A stretch of 48,701 bases of DNA from an uncultured Collinsella sp. (GCA_902470695.1 CABRHH010000021.1:1-48701), one strand, 5' to 3'. Positions 17,480 through 27,178 are shown, numbered from the stretch's first letter. Program-made: numbers and translations. The notes: a model not told the origin generated them from the sequence alone.

Positions 17480-17520
17480 GAGTCAGATGACGCGCAGTCG
17501 ACAACGCGAGGTGATGCAGC

Positions 17521-17817
17521 ATGAGGACACGATTGAGCGGACGGGTCTACAGCCCAGGGGGATGCGGATGCCTGGCTATGTATCTGCTGCCATTCATGGC
17601 GGTTGGTGCTGGGGCCTTCGTGGTCATGGCCGGTTACGCCATCTTCGCGGTGCTCATGCTCGTGGCCGCGATCGCGCTCTCCGTCTACCTCATCTGGCGC
17701 GGCTACGCCGCTAAACCGGTCACCACCGGCGTGAAGATCCTCATCGCCATCATGATCGCCCTCTATGCGCTGAGCGTCCCCTACCTGGCGTTCATCGGCT
17801 ACCTGTTCATCCGGTAA
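17521..17817 (+). CDS. Small membrane protein of unknown function
   Basis: A 98-residue protein with three predicted membrane spans: about residues 18-36 (AMYLLPFMAVGAGAFVVMA), 38-60 and 74-96. A short basic N-terminus contains GGCGC. I do not recognise a family. Support for a real gene is the GAGGTGATG ribosome site, the TATAAT upstream, consistent hydrophobic segments and the tight spacing (23 bp) to the DUF188 gene, with which it may be cotranscribed. Confidence 0.7.
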   Translation: MRTRLSGRVYSPGGCGCLAMYLLPFMAVGAGAFVVMAGYAIFAVLMLVAAIALSVYLIWRGYAAKPVTTGVKILIAIMIALYALSVPYLAFIGYLFIR

Positions 17818-17840
17818 CCCAACCGAACGGACCTGCCCTT

Positions 17841-18341
17841 ATGCGAACCCTGTTTATCGACGCCGACGCCTGCCCTACCATCAAGGAGGCCCTCGCCTGC
17901 GCGCGGGCGGCGCGGGTGCCCGCGATCCTGGTGGGCAACGGCACCCAGAACCTCGAGCGGCACATCCGCCGGGACGACCCGCGCGACGCCAGCTGCGCCC
18001 GCGGCCGCGATGCGGCGCACGACGGATTCTTCGTCGACACGATCACGGTGAGCGCCGGTGCCGACGCCGCTGACTTCGCCATCATCGAGCGGCTCGAGCC
18101 GGACGACGTGGTGGTGACCCAGGACATCGGCCTGGCGAGCATGGTGCTGGGGCGCGGAGCCGCCGCGATCGGCGTGCGCGGCCGCATCTACGACCGCGCC
18201 ACCATCGACATGCAGCTGTTCATTCGCCATGAGGAGAAGAAGGTCCGGCGCGCCGGCGGCAGGACCGCCGGGCCGTCTGCATTCACCTCAGAGGACCGCG
18301 AGCGCTTCCGGCGCAACCTGGAGCGACTGCTGCGCACATAG
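17841..18341 (+). CDS. YaiI/YqxD family protein (DUF188)
   Basis: A 166-residue protein of the DUF188 family, which resembles PIN-like nucleases but has no proven activity. The signature is MRTLFIDADACPTIKEAL at the N-terminus (conserved DADACP), a central VSAGADAADFAIIE, and VVTQDIGLASMVLGRGA with the invariant TQDI. RGRIYDRATIDMQLFIRH is the usual C-terminal box. The length is typical (about 150), and the ribosome site is weak. It is convergent with proC, about 100 bp apart. Confidence 0.92.
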   Translation: MRTLFIDADACPTIKEALACARAARVPAILVGNGTQNLERHIRRDDPRDASCARGRDAAHDGFFVDTITVSAGADAADFAIIERLEPDDVVVTQDIGLASMVLGRGAAAIGVRGRIYDRATIDMQLFIRHEEKKVRRAGGRTAGPSAFTSEDRERFRRNLERLLRT

Positions 18342-18444
18342 CGGACGCAAGGCACCCAGGGCATGCAGGCCCGCAGGCTGCCATGAGCCGCACCGGCCAC
18401 GGCAGCGGGCATGCGGCGCCGGTGGAGCCGTATACCGCTGCCGG

Positions 18445-19245
18445 CTACATCTCCCGGTTGCGGCGCGCGGCCGTGCAGGCGGCATCGAGGACCGCTGCGC
18501 GCAGGCCGTCTGCCTCGAGGCGCGCCACGCCCGCGATCGTGGTGCCGCCAGGCGAGCACACCATGTCCTTCAGCACCGCCGGATGCGTCCCGGTTTCCAG
18601 CAGATACGCCGCCGTGCCCATGACCGCCTGCTCCGCAAAGGCGTAGGCCTGCGCGCGCGGCATCCCTTCGGCCACCGCCGCATCGGCCAGGGCCTCGATG
18701 AACAGGCACACGAACGCGGGCGAGCTGCCCGATGCGGCGATCACCGCGTCGATCAGGCGCTCGGGCAGCACCTCGGCGCGGCCGAACCCCTCGCACAGGC
18801 GCTTGACGAACGCCGTCTCCTCCTCACTCACCTGCTCGTTGGGCGACACCGAGCTCATGCCCGCCCCCACCATGGCCGGCAGGTTCGGCATGACGCGCAC
18901 GATCTTGCGCTGCGAACCCAGCAACTCGGCCAGGCGCGCCAGCGTCACGCCGGCGGCAACCGAGACCACCAGGACATCCTCGGCGAGCGCCGGGGCGATC
19001 TGGCGGGCCACCTGGGGCAGCTGCTGGGGCTTGACCGCCAGAAGCACCGTGCCCGCGCCCCGCACCGCCTCGACGTTGTCGCACGTGGCGGTGCAGCCGA
19101 GTGCCGAGGCGAGCGCCTCGGCGGCAGTCGGGGACGCATTGGATACCACCAGATTCTCCGGCTCGATAAGCCCGGCGCCCACGATTCCCTTGGCCATTGC
19201 GCTGCCCATGTTCCCGCAGCCGATCAGCGCCATACTCTGCAGCAT
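18445..19245 (-). CDS. proC: Pyrroline-5-carboxylate reductase
   Basis: A 266-residue NAD(P)H enzyme for the last step of proline synthesis. The N-terminal Rossmann motif is MALIGCGNMGSAMAKGIV. LLAVKPQQL, VRVMPNLPAMVGAG and the C-terminal ASGSSPAFVCLFIEALADAAV with MVCSPGGTTIAGV are the family boxes; they shape the substrate pocket and dimer core. Length is standard (about 270). The ATG at 19245 follows GAAAGGATG. It lies downstream of the metal-permease gene on the same strand, with 342 bp between them, so cotranscription is doubtful. No proA or proB is in the window. Confidence 0.95.
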   Translation of the reverse strand: MLQSMALIGCGNMGSAMAKGIVGAGLIEPENLVVSNASPTAAEALASALGCTATCDNVEAVRGAGTVLLAVKPQQLPQVARQIAPALAEDVLVVSVAAGVTLARLAELLGSQRKIVRVMPNLPAMVGAGMSSVSPNEQVSEEETAFVKRLCEGFGRAEVLPERLIDAVIAASGSSPAFVCLFIEALADAAVAEGMPRAQAYAFAEQAVMGTAAYLLETGTHPAVLKDMVCSPGGTTIAGVARLEADGLRAAVLDAACTAARRNREM

Positions 19246-19587
19246 CGCCGCATCCTTTCGTCGCGTTGCCTGGTGCGGCGGCAGGTCGTCCCGGTACGTC
19301 ATCCCACCAGGCAGGCCCCACCGCCGCGAACTCGTTCGCCCCGATTCTACGCCGGTGGCCTGCGCGTGTCGACGGAAAACCGCGTCGGGACCTTCGCCGC
19401 GGGCCGCGCCGCTTGGCTGCACCGCAATGCCCGGTGGGCGAGCCGCGCCGCCGTGCGCCCACCGCAGAGTCGCACCGTCCGGCCGCCTGCGCAGCACCCC
19501 GCCTCAACACCGAGCGGGCACGCGGCGCCGCACCTCAGCGCCGCGCCGCAAGGCTGCAGACCGACAGTCGGTAGCCAGGCAGCAGCC
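19246..19587. other. Gap between the metal permease gene and proC
   Basis: No gene, repeat or clear promoter is seen in these 342 bases apart from a region rich in GCCG runs. A proC promoter is expected here but I cannot point to it. Confidence 0.4.
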
Positions 19588-20739
19588 CTATACAACCGCC
19601 ATGAGCACGAACCCGCAGGCGACGGCGAGCGCGTACAGCACGCCCAAGATCACCAGGTTTTCGCGCACATGGCGATTCGTGCGGAACAGCACCAGGTAGC
19701 CCACGCCCGCAGAAACCAACAGGCCCGCCATCATGGGGCCGTAACCGAGCACGCCCTCCAGGTAGAGCTGGGTGATCACCACGCTCGCCGAGCAATTGGG
19801 CACCAGGCCCACCAGGCCGGAAGCGAACACGGCGACGCCCTCGTTGCCGCTCAGAAACGCCGCGAGCGCATCTTCGCCCACCGTTTCGAGCACCGCGGTC
19901 AGCACCAGGGTGACCAGGAAGATGAACAGGCTCACCTGCAGCGTATGGGACATCGCGCTGCGCACGATACCGCCCGCTGCCGCCGCGCCACCGTGGGTGT
20001 GGGTATGCCCGCGCGCGCAGGCGCAGGCCTCGCCAGAAGCACCCGCAGCCCCGTGGGTATGGGCATCCGCATGGCAGGCGTGGCAGGCGGCCTCAAGGTC
20101 GGGGGATGCCGACGCCGCGTCGCGGGCCCAAGCGGCCCCCGCACGGCCGCCAGCCGCGCCTGCACGCTCGGCATCCGCCTCCTCGTCGCAGCCGCAATGG
20201 TCCCGCTCACACAGGCGATGGATGTGCGCGCAGCCCTCGCCTGCCTCGGAGAAGCCCTCCATCAGCGCCGCAGCACCGGGTGCCTCGCTGCCCCGCACCG
20301 TGCGGCGCACCGCGTCGTGCATGCCGGCGCGGCGACGCAGCAGGCGCAAGACGGCATCGATGCCAAGACCCGCCACCAACGCGATGCCCATCTTGACCAG
20401 AAGGATGCCCGCCACGGTGCCCGCGTCAACGCGCTCGGCCACCAGCATGGGCAGCATCTCGTCGGACGTGGACAGAAACACCGCCACCAGCGTGCCGAGC
20501 GTCACCACGCGCCCCGCGTACAGGGTGGCCCCCATGGCCGAGAAGCCGCACTGCGGCACAACGCCCAGCACGGCGCCCACCACCGGGCCGGCCGCCCCGG
20601 CGCGGCGCACCAGCGCGTTCAACCGGTCGCCCGCCGCATGCTCCAGCGCTTCGAGCGCCAGGTACGTCACCAGCAAAAACGGGATGAGTACCAGCGTGTC
20701 TTTGCCGGCATCGAGCACTACGTCAAACACCATGTCCAT
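19588..20739 (-). CDS. Putative heavy-metal exporter/manganese transporter (ArsP_2, PF11449-like)
   Basis: A 383-residue membrane protein with two homologous halves of about four to five spans. Conserved-looking boxes are VPQCGFSAMGATLYAGRVVTLG in the first half and GLVPNCSASVVITQLYLEG in the second. Both have the P-x-C-(G/S) turn typical of these permeases. A hydrophilic linker (about residues 145-245) is rich in His and Cys (CAHIHRLCERDHCGCDEE, HTHGG), which suggests metal binding. The family is annotated as putative manganese or 10-TM heavy-metal transport; the substrate is not proven. The upstream palindromes (20788-20826) suggest metal-dependent control. Confidence 0.8.
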   Translation of the reverse strand: MDMVFDVVLDAGKDTLVLIPFLLVTYLALEALEHAAGDRLNALVRRAGAAGPVVGAVLGVVPQCGFSAMGATLYAGRVVTLGTLVAVFLSTSDEMLPMLVAERVDAGTVAGILLVKMGIALVAGLGIDAVLRLLRRRAGMHDAVRRTVRGSEAPGAAALMEGFSEAGEGCAHIHRLCERDHCGCDEEADAERAGAAGGRAGAAWARDAASASPDLEAACHACHADAHTHGAAGASGEACACARGHTHTHGGAAAAGGIVRSAMSHTLQVSLFIFLVTLVLTAVLETVGEDALAAFLSGNEGVAVFASGLVGLVPNCSASVVITQLYLEGVLGYGPMMAGLLVSAGVGYLVLFRTNRHVRENLVILGVLYALAVACGFVLMAVV

Positions 20740-20787
20740 GAACTACCGTCTTCTCCGTCGTCGCAAACCATACAATCTCGAACATAT

Positions 20788-20826
20788 GAAGGGTTGATAC
20801 CCTTCGGCATCATCGGGATATACCCC
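20788..20826 (-). promoter_or_regulatory. Palindromic candidate operators before the metal permease gene
   Basis: GAAGGGTTGATACCCTTC (20788-20805) has 7-bp arms around TGAT. A related GGGATATACCCC lies at 20815-20826. Both carry GGG-N5/6-CCC cores about 26 bp apart. They sit between the divergent metal permease and exonuclease genes. The regulator is unknown; a metal-responsive repressor is my guess. Confidence 0.5.
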
Positions 20827-20914
20827 AGTAGAATTCCTATAAGGTAGCGTAAGAAGTTACATAGAGCAAACAACATCCGCCCCCCTGCGGATCGTACAAG
20901 CTAAGGAGCCGATC

Positions 20915-21880
20915 TTGAACGCACAGCAAGCTCTCGAATACTCGATGCAGCCCTTCATCCCCATGTTCATCTACGGGGACTACGACGCCATGGAGTCGGA
21001 GCGCCAGCGGGGCGAGGAGGCCCTCAAGGCCCTCGTGGACGAATGGAAGGCCAACGACGAGCCGGGGTTCGGCTTCGACGTGATCTTGGACCTGGCAGAC
21101 CGCAACCGCGAGCTGTGCGACCAGATCGGCGAGGCGCGCCTGCGCAACCTGTCGAGCCCCATGCTCTCCCGCAGCCTCAGCGACGCGGACCTATGCGCCG
21201 GCGTGGGCAAGCTGCAGGGTCGTGGAGCCAGCGTCGTGGCGCGCGAGGTCCGTGGCGACCGCGACGCCTACGCCGTGGCCTACGTGCGCAAGCCCATCAA
21301 GGGCACCGTGCTGGGCATCGACATCGAGACCACCGGGCGCGCGCCCGAGCGCGGCTACATCATCAACGTGGGCTGGGAGCTCATGGACCTCACGAGCACG
21401 GCCGAGCCGCGCGAGCCCGAGGCGCACTACTGCGGGCTTCCCGAGCTCTACCGCGAAGCCGGGGTGCCGCTCAACGAGATTCACCACATCACCTGGGGCG
21501 ACCTCGAGGGCACCACGCCGTTTCGCCAGGACACGCAGCTGCACAAGACGCTGCTGAAGCTCATGAAGAAATACCCGTACATGGCGCACAACGCCGCCTT
21601 CGAGGACTCCTGGTTCATGCTGCACCTTCCCGGCTACGCCGAGGCGCGCCGCGCGGGCAAGATCATCCCCATCGACACGCGCCACATCTGCCGCTCCCTC
21701 GACGGTGAGGTCAAGACCCTGCCGCGCGAGAGCGCGCCGGCGAGCCTGGAGAACTGGGCGCGCCGCCGCGGCACGCTGGCGGCCGACGCCAACGAGCTCC
21801 ACCTGGGCCTGGACGACACCGACCTCATGCTGCGCACCGTGCAGGCGGAGTTCATGCGCAAGCAGATGTTCAAAGAGTAG
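20915..21880 (+). CDS. DEDDh 3'-5' exonuclease domain protein
   Basis: A 321-residue protein. The C-terminal two thirds (about residues 133-315) resemble a DnaQ-like exonuclease: motif I GIDIETTGR (Asp and Glu), IHHITWGDL, motif II HNAAFEDSWF and motif III HLGLDDTDLM (His and Asp). The N-terminal 130 residues are acidic and helical-looking and I do not recognise them. The start is TTG at 20915, supported by TAAGGAG 7 nt upstream; the next in-frame ATG is 30 bases on and lacks a ribosome site. It is a single gene with a strong terminator. The substrate (DNA repair, RNA or proofreading) is unknown. Confidence 0.8.
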   Translation: MNAQQALEYSMQPFIPMFIYGDYDAMESERQRGEEALKALVDEWKANDEPGFGFDVILDLADRNRELCDQIGEARLRNLSSPMLSRSLSDADLCAGVGKLQGRGASVVAREVRGDRDAYAVAYVRKPIKGTVLGIDIETTGRAPERGYIINVGWELMDLTSTAEPREPEAHYCGLPELYREAGVPLNEIHHITWGDLEGTTPFRQDTQLHKTLLKLMKKYPYMAHNAAFEDSWFMLHLPGYAEARRAGKIIPIDTRHICRSLDGEVKTLPRESAPASLENWARRRGTLAADANELHLGLDDTDLMLRTVQAEFMRKQMFKE

Positions 21881-21919
21881 CGCCCCGGCACCGCGACGAC
21901 AGCGCCCCGGCAGCGCGAC

Positions 21920-21960
21920 GCGCCCTTCGGCAGGACCGAACTGCCGAAGGGCGCTTTTTT
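21920..21960 (+). terminator. Strong intrinsic terminator after the exonuclease gene
   Basis: A perfect 14-bp stem (GCGCCCTTCGGCAG, 21920-21933, with 21941-21954), a 7-nt loop and six Ts. Just before it, AGCGCCCCGGCA-CGCGACG is directly repeated (about 21880-21920). Confidence 0.95.
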
Positions 21961-22069
21961 GGCACTCGATGCTCCGCGGTGCTCGATACCCCACGATGAC
22001 CCTATAGCCAATCCGAACACCCCTCGCCACCGATCCGAATGCCACCGCATCCACGGTTTTAAATCCTTG

Positions 22070-22100
22070 TTGACGTCTTATACTATTCGGTATATAGTAT
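22070..22100 (+). promoter_or_regulatory. PadR operon promoter with overlapping operator
   Basis: TTGACG (22070-22075) and TATAGT (22093-22098) are exactly 17 bp apart. ATACTAT-N7-ATAGTAT (22080-22100) is a perfect 7-bp inverted repeat that covers the -10. A repressor bound there would block RNA polymerase; PadR itself, encoded next, is the likely ligand. Confidence 0.8.
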
Positions 22101-22118
22101 GTGGCGAAAGGAGGTATC

Positions 22119-22436
22119 ATGGATGCTCAAATGAAGCGCGGGTTTCTCGAGATCTGCGTCCTCGCCTCGCTCAGCAGGCAGGACTCCTATGGATACCAGA
22201 TCGTCAAGGACGTGCCCGACGTCCTCGGACTCACCGAGTCGACGCTCTACCCCCTGCTCAAACGGCTCGAAAAGGCGGCATGTCTCACCGCCTACGCCGT
22301 CGAGCACAATGGGCGGCTGCGCAAGTACTACCGGCTCACCGAAGGAGGCCGGGCGCGGATCGACGAGTTCCTATCCGAGCAAACCGACATCATGTCCATC
22401 TACGACTTCGTGAAACGAGGTGCCCCCGATGACTAA
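22119..22436 (+). CDS. PadR family transcriptional regulator
   Basis: A 105-residue short PadR (subfamily 2) repressor. The winged helix spans almost the whole chain: MKRGFLEICVLASLSRQDSYGYQI, then LTESTLYPLLKRLEKAACL (recognition helix) and the wing RLRKYYRLTEGGR. There is no large C-terminal effector domain, as usual for this subfamily. GAAAGGAGG precedes the ATG at 22119. Its 3' end overlaps the DUF1700 gene by 8 bp (start at 22429), so the two are translationally coupled. PadR-DUF1700-DUF4097 is a widespread three-gene unit. Confidence 0.93.
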   Translation: MDAQMKRGFLEICVLASLSRQDSYGYQIVKDVPDVLGLTESTLYPLLKRLEKAACLTAYAVEHNGRLRKYYRLTEGGRARIDEFLSEQTDIMSIYDFVKRGAPDD

Positions 22437-23112
22437 ACAGGAGTTCATGGATGAACTCGCCCGGGCCTTGGACAAGCTCCCGCGCTCCGAAACCGAGCAG
22501 GCGCTCGCCTTCTACGGCGAGGCCATCAGCGACCGCATGGAAGATGGCCTCGCCGAGCACGAGGCCGTGGCATCGATGGGCCCGATCGAGGAGATCGTCG
22601 CGCAGATCAGCGCCGACACCCCGCCGGTCCCGCGCGCCATCGCCCGTGCGAGCACCGGCAGCCGCACGCTCAACATCGTGCTGCTCGCCCTATGCGCGCC
22701 CATCTGGCTGCCCCTGTGCCTGGCCCTGGCTGCTGCGGCGCTCTTGATCTGGCTCGCCATCTGGCTGGTGATCGCTGCCCTTATCTTCACCGATGCCGTA
22801 TTCATCCTCATGCCCGCCGTGGGTATTTTGGCCCTCGTGACGCTGCTTGCCGAGGGGCACCTGCTCACCGGCATCTTCTTGCTGGGCGGCACGCTGGCGG
22901 CAAGCGGCTTCGGGCTTGCCGCGTCGGTCGGCGTGGCGGCACTCGCCCGCCAGCTCGCCTCGCTCACGCGCGCTTATCGCCAAGATCGTCAGCCTGTTCG
23001 TCAAGCGCACGCACCGCAGCGACGCCAACCGCAAGGAGGCCCCTCATGCGTAAGAACCGCAAACCCCTGCTCATCGCCGCCGGCATCCTCTGTGCAGCCG
23101 GACTCGCCCTGA
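22429..23112 (+). CDS. DUF1700 membrane protein, C-terminus apparently frameshifted
   Basis: A 227-residue product as read. Residues 1-60 (MTKQEFMDELARALDKLP, EDGLAEHEAVASMG) match the DUF1700 N-terminal helical domain, followed by four or five membrane spans (about 85-185). From about residue 181 the sequence becomes Arg/Gln/Pro-rich and runs 67 bp into the next gene. One frame over, from about 22970 to 23053, the DNA encodes ALIAKIVSLFVKRTHRSDAN and more, a much better family-like tail that ends 8 bp inside the next start. The switch is at a CGCGCGC run (22967-22973), so a lost CG pair explains it. It could also be a sequencing error. Confidence 0.85.
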   Translation: MTKQEFMDELARALDKLPRSETEQALAFYGEAISDRMEDGLAEHEAVASMGPIEEIVAQISADTPPVPRAIARASTGSRTLNIVLLALCAPIWLPLCLALAAAALLIWLAIWLVIAALIFTDAVFILMPAVGILALVTLLAEGHLLTGIFLLGGTLAASGFGLAASVGVAALARQLASLTRAYRQDRQPVRQAHAPQRRQPQGGPSCVRTANPCSSPPASSVQPDSP

Positions 23113-23993
23113 TGGCGGGCGCCTGGGCGGCCGGCGGATTCGATATCGAAGCGCTGTCCAGCGCAGGCGAGACCTGGACCAAGACCGAGACCTCCTGCCC
23201 CGCTGAGGCTGCGCAGGCGCATAGCCGCATAGCCGTGCGCACGCAGTCCGGAGACGTTCGCATCGAGCCGGCCGACGGCGACGCCATCGAGCTCGAGTAC
23301 TGGACGGGCAGCGCGCAGGCCGTCCAGGTCACCGATGAATCCGGCGTCCTTACCGTCGAGGTTGCCGACGTGGAGGCGCCGCGCCATCTGATCGTGTTCA
23401 GCCCGGGCGCGCCCGACACGACCACCGTGGTGCGTGTACCCGCCTCCTTCACCGGCAAGATCGATGTCGAAAGCGATTTGGGCGAGGTGGCCGCAAGCGA
23501 CCTGACAGGACTCAGCCGCATGCAGGCGTCAAGCGATGGCGGCTCGGTGGTACTCGATGCCGTCGGGGCGCAGCATGTCCAGGCGACCAGCGACGTCGGC
23601 GACGTCCTGCTCTCCGGCATCACCGCAGACGGCATCGAGGCGCGCAACACGAACGGCACGATTTCCGTGGGCGGCGCCACGGCCGGCAAGCTCGATGCCA
23701 CCAACAAAAACGGCGACGTGCTGCTTGGATCGGTGACGGCCACCACGCTTGCCTGCACCATCGCCAACGGCGACGTGACCGGCCAGGACCTCGACATCGC
23801 CACAGCGACCTTCCGCAACAGCAACGGCGACATGCACCTCGCTTACAGCGGCTCGGCACTTAGCTACGCGATCGACGCCCACACCGACAACGGCGATATC
23901 ACCGCCCCGCGCGGTGCCTTCAACGCCGAGCGCGTCATCCACGCTCAGAGTGCCAACGGCAGCATCGAGATCACGTTCAGCGACGACGAATAG
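23046..23993 (+). CDS. DUF4097 beta-strand repeat protein, membrane-anchored
   Basis: A 315-residue protein with one N-terminal span (about residues 8-28, LLIAAGILCAAGLALMAGAW) and an outer beta-solenoid-like domain. The repeated turns TQSGDVRI, SDGGSVVL, SDVGDVLL, NTNGTISV, NKNGDVLL, IANGDVTG, NSNGDMHL and DNGDI are the adhesin-like DUF4097 pattern, spaced about 20 residues. AAGGAGG precedes the ATG at 23046. It is the third gene of the PadR operon. Such proteins are linked to envelope-stress responses in other bacteria, but no function is shown here. Confidence 0.9.
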   Translation: MRKNRKPLLIAAGILCAAGLALMAGAWAAGGFDIEALSSAGETWTKTETSCPAEAAQAHSRIAVRTQSGDVRIEPADGDAIELEYWTGSAQAVQVTDESGVLTVEVADVEAPRHLIVFSPGAPDTTTVVRVPASFTGKIDVESDLGEVAASDLTGLSRMQASSDGGSVVLDAVGAQHVQATSDVGDVLLSGITADGIEARNTNGTISVGGATAGKLDATNKNGDVLLGSVTATTLACTIANGDVTGQDLDIATATFRNSNGDMHLAYSGSALSYAIDAHTDNGDITAPRGAFNAERVIHAQSANGSIEITFSDDE

Positions 23994-24046
23994 GACGGTA
24001 GCTACCGCACGCGGCAACCACCGCACGACAACCGCATCGACCCGAC

Positions 24047-24078
24047 CCGCGGGGCGTCCTTAAAAGGGTGCCCCGCGG
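24047..24078 (+). terminator. Hairpin after the DUF4097 gene
   Basis: CCGCGGGGC (24047-24055) pairs perfectly with GCCCCGCGG (24070-24078), with CCTT/AAGG extending into the loop. No T-run follows. It is the likely end of the PadR operon. Confidence 0.55.
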
Positions 24079-24111
24079 CATATGTGCACGAAATATGATG
24101 CCCTATCTCCC

Positions 24112-24172
24112 TTGACATATGAATGAATGCTCATATAATCATATTCAGTTGATATATGAGCATGCGTTCATA
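24112..24172 (+). promoter_or_regulatory. Zinc-locus promoter with twin ArsR/SmtB operators
   Basis: TTGACA (24112-24117) and TATAAT (24134-24139) are perfect hexamers 16 bp apart. TATGA-N8-TCATA occurs twice, at 24118-24135 over the promoter spacer and at 24155-24172 in the leader, 37 bp apart. The arms are identical. This is the usual form of an SmtB/ArsR-family operator, and the sensor encoded 16 bp downstream is the expected ligand. Confidence 0.88.
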
Positions 24173-24187
24173 CGAATGGAGGTTTTC

Positions 24188-24583
24188 ATGGCACAGAACA
24201 CGGACCCGGAGCTTTCGGCAGTCGACGAGGAGCTGCCCGAGCCCACCGACGCCATCTGCCCCCGGTGCGCGGCGGCCGACGGCGATGCCGCCAACGAGAT
24301 GCCCGACGAGGAGCTGCTCTATGACCTCGCCGACCTCTTCAAGGTGTTCAGCGACACCACCCGCATCAAGATCCTGTATGCCCTCATGGGTGCCGAGCTG
24401 CCCGTCAGCGCCATCGCCGAGGCGACGAGCACCTCGCAGTCGGCCGTTTCCCACCAGCTGCGCCTGCTCAAGCAGTCCCATCTGGTGCGGTTCCGGCGCG
24501 ACGGACGCAACATCCACTACTCGCTCGCCGACGACCACGTGCAGACCATGCTCGAGGTCGGCCTGAGCCACATTTGCGAGTAA
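24188..24583 (+). CDS. ArsR/SmtB family zinc-sensing repressor
   Basis: A 131-residue winged-helix repressor. Residues 41-115 hold the DNA-binding fold (DLFKVFSDTTRIKILYALM; recognition helix STSQSAVSHQLRLLK; wing RFRRDGRNIHYSL). The last helix carries Asp115, His117, His128 and Glu131, with spacing 2, 11 and 3. This is the same pattern as the alpha-5 zinc site of SmtB (Asp104, His106, His117, Glu120). An N-terminal CPRC (residues 24-27) could be a second metal site. GGAGG lies 7 nt before the ATG. It precedes the HMA and P1B-ATPase genes and should repress them until zinc rises. Confidence 0.93.
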   Translation: MAQNTDPELSAVDEELPEPTDAICPRCAAADGDAANEMPDEELLYDLADLFKVFSDTTRIKILYALMGAELPVSAIAEATSTSQSAVSHQLRLLKQSHLVRFRRDGRNIHYSLADDHVQTMLEVGLSHICE

Positions 24584-24640
24584 CCCCTACACGCACGCGA
24601 ACCCGGGGCAGCCCGCCCCGCAACCGGAAAGGAACCCATC

Positions 24641-24859
24641 ATGCGCAAGGTATTCAAACTCGACGAGATCGACTGCGCCGCCTGTGCCGGCAAGCTCGAG
24701 CGCGCCATCGCCGGCGTCGACGGCGTGCTGAGCGCCAAGATCAACTTCCTCACCCAGAAGCTCACACTCGAGGCCGACGACGCCCGCTTCGACGAGGTCC
24801 TCGACGCCGTGGTGGCCCTCACCGCGCAGGTCGAGCCCGATTGCGAGATTCTGCGGTAG
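24641..24859 (+). CDS. Stand-alone heavy-metal-associated (HMA) domain protein
   Basis: A 72-residue ferredoxin-like metal-binding domain with IDCAACAGKLERAI at residues 9-22. The C-x-x-C pair (Cys12, Cys15) binds a soft metal. The rest, GVDGVLSAKINFLTQKL and VVALTAQVEPDCEI, fits the fold. GAAAGGAAC precedes the ATG. It follows the repressor by 57 bp. The ATPase downstream has no HMA domain of its own, so this protein probably plays that part as a separate chaperone or regulatory subunit. Confidence 0.9.
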   Translation: MRKVFKLDEIDCAACAGKLERAIAGVDGVLSAKINFLTQKLTLEADDARFDEVLDAVVALTAQVEPDCEILR

Positions 24860-24876
24860 AAGGGTTGTGCTCACGG

Positions 24877-24950
24877 CGGGTGTCCGGTCTGCTGTACACG
24901 CTCAGCTTCGCTGCGCTCAGAAGTCGCGCGCACAGCAGACCGGACACCCG
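24877..24950. repeat. Hairpin element with 19-bp perfect stem and conserved loop (copy A)
   Basis: The left arm 24877-24895 (CGGGTGTCCGGTCTGCTGT) is the exact reverse complement of 24932-24950. The 36-nt loop includes CTCAGCTTCGCTG (from 24901) and GCGCTCAGAAGTC (24913-24925). It begins 18 nt after the HMA stop codon. The loop is nearly the same as in the element at 27179-27251, while the stem is unrelated. Confidence 0.9.
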
Positions 24951-25012
24951 GCACGCACCCGCCTTCAGGGGTACCGACGCCGCATGGGAGAAAGCGGAGG
25001 TATTCGGAGGTT

Positions 25013-25067
25013 CGTGGCAACTGCAAGTGAAACGCTCTTCTTCGCTGCGCTCAGAAGTCGCGCCACG
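25013..25067. repeat. Decayed copy of the same loop element (copy C)
   Basis: At 25035-25060 the loop sequence returns with only two changes (TTCGCTGCGCTCAGAAGTCG at its 3' side). It is flanked by just a 6-bp stem, CGTGGC (25013-25018) and GCCACG (25062-25067). It lies within the 381-bp gap between the HMA and ATPase genes, where I see no gene. Confidence 0.65.
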
Positions 25068-25240
25068 GAGGGCGCGCGAAGATGGACACATCGGCTGCGC
25101 GGTGCGCGAGCACGGAAGGCTGAATCGAGCATGCATGCGCCCGAATGCGGCAAACGTCGCTCGCGGGACCTGCGCCCTGAAGGAGCAACCACCGCAACCA
25201 TACACCGTCGATAACGCTATACAACGAGGATGGCTGACCT

Positions 25241-27169
<1,929 letters not shown>

Positions 27170-27178
27170 GGCTCGCGC

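Noticed and set aside
24877..24950. Ordinary intrinsic terminator after the HMA gene
   Set aside because: The stem is strong, but there is no T-run, the loop is long and conserved, and the operon appears to continue to the ATPase.
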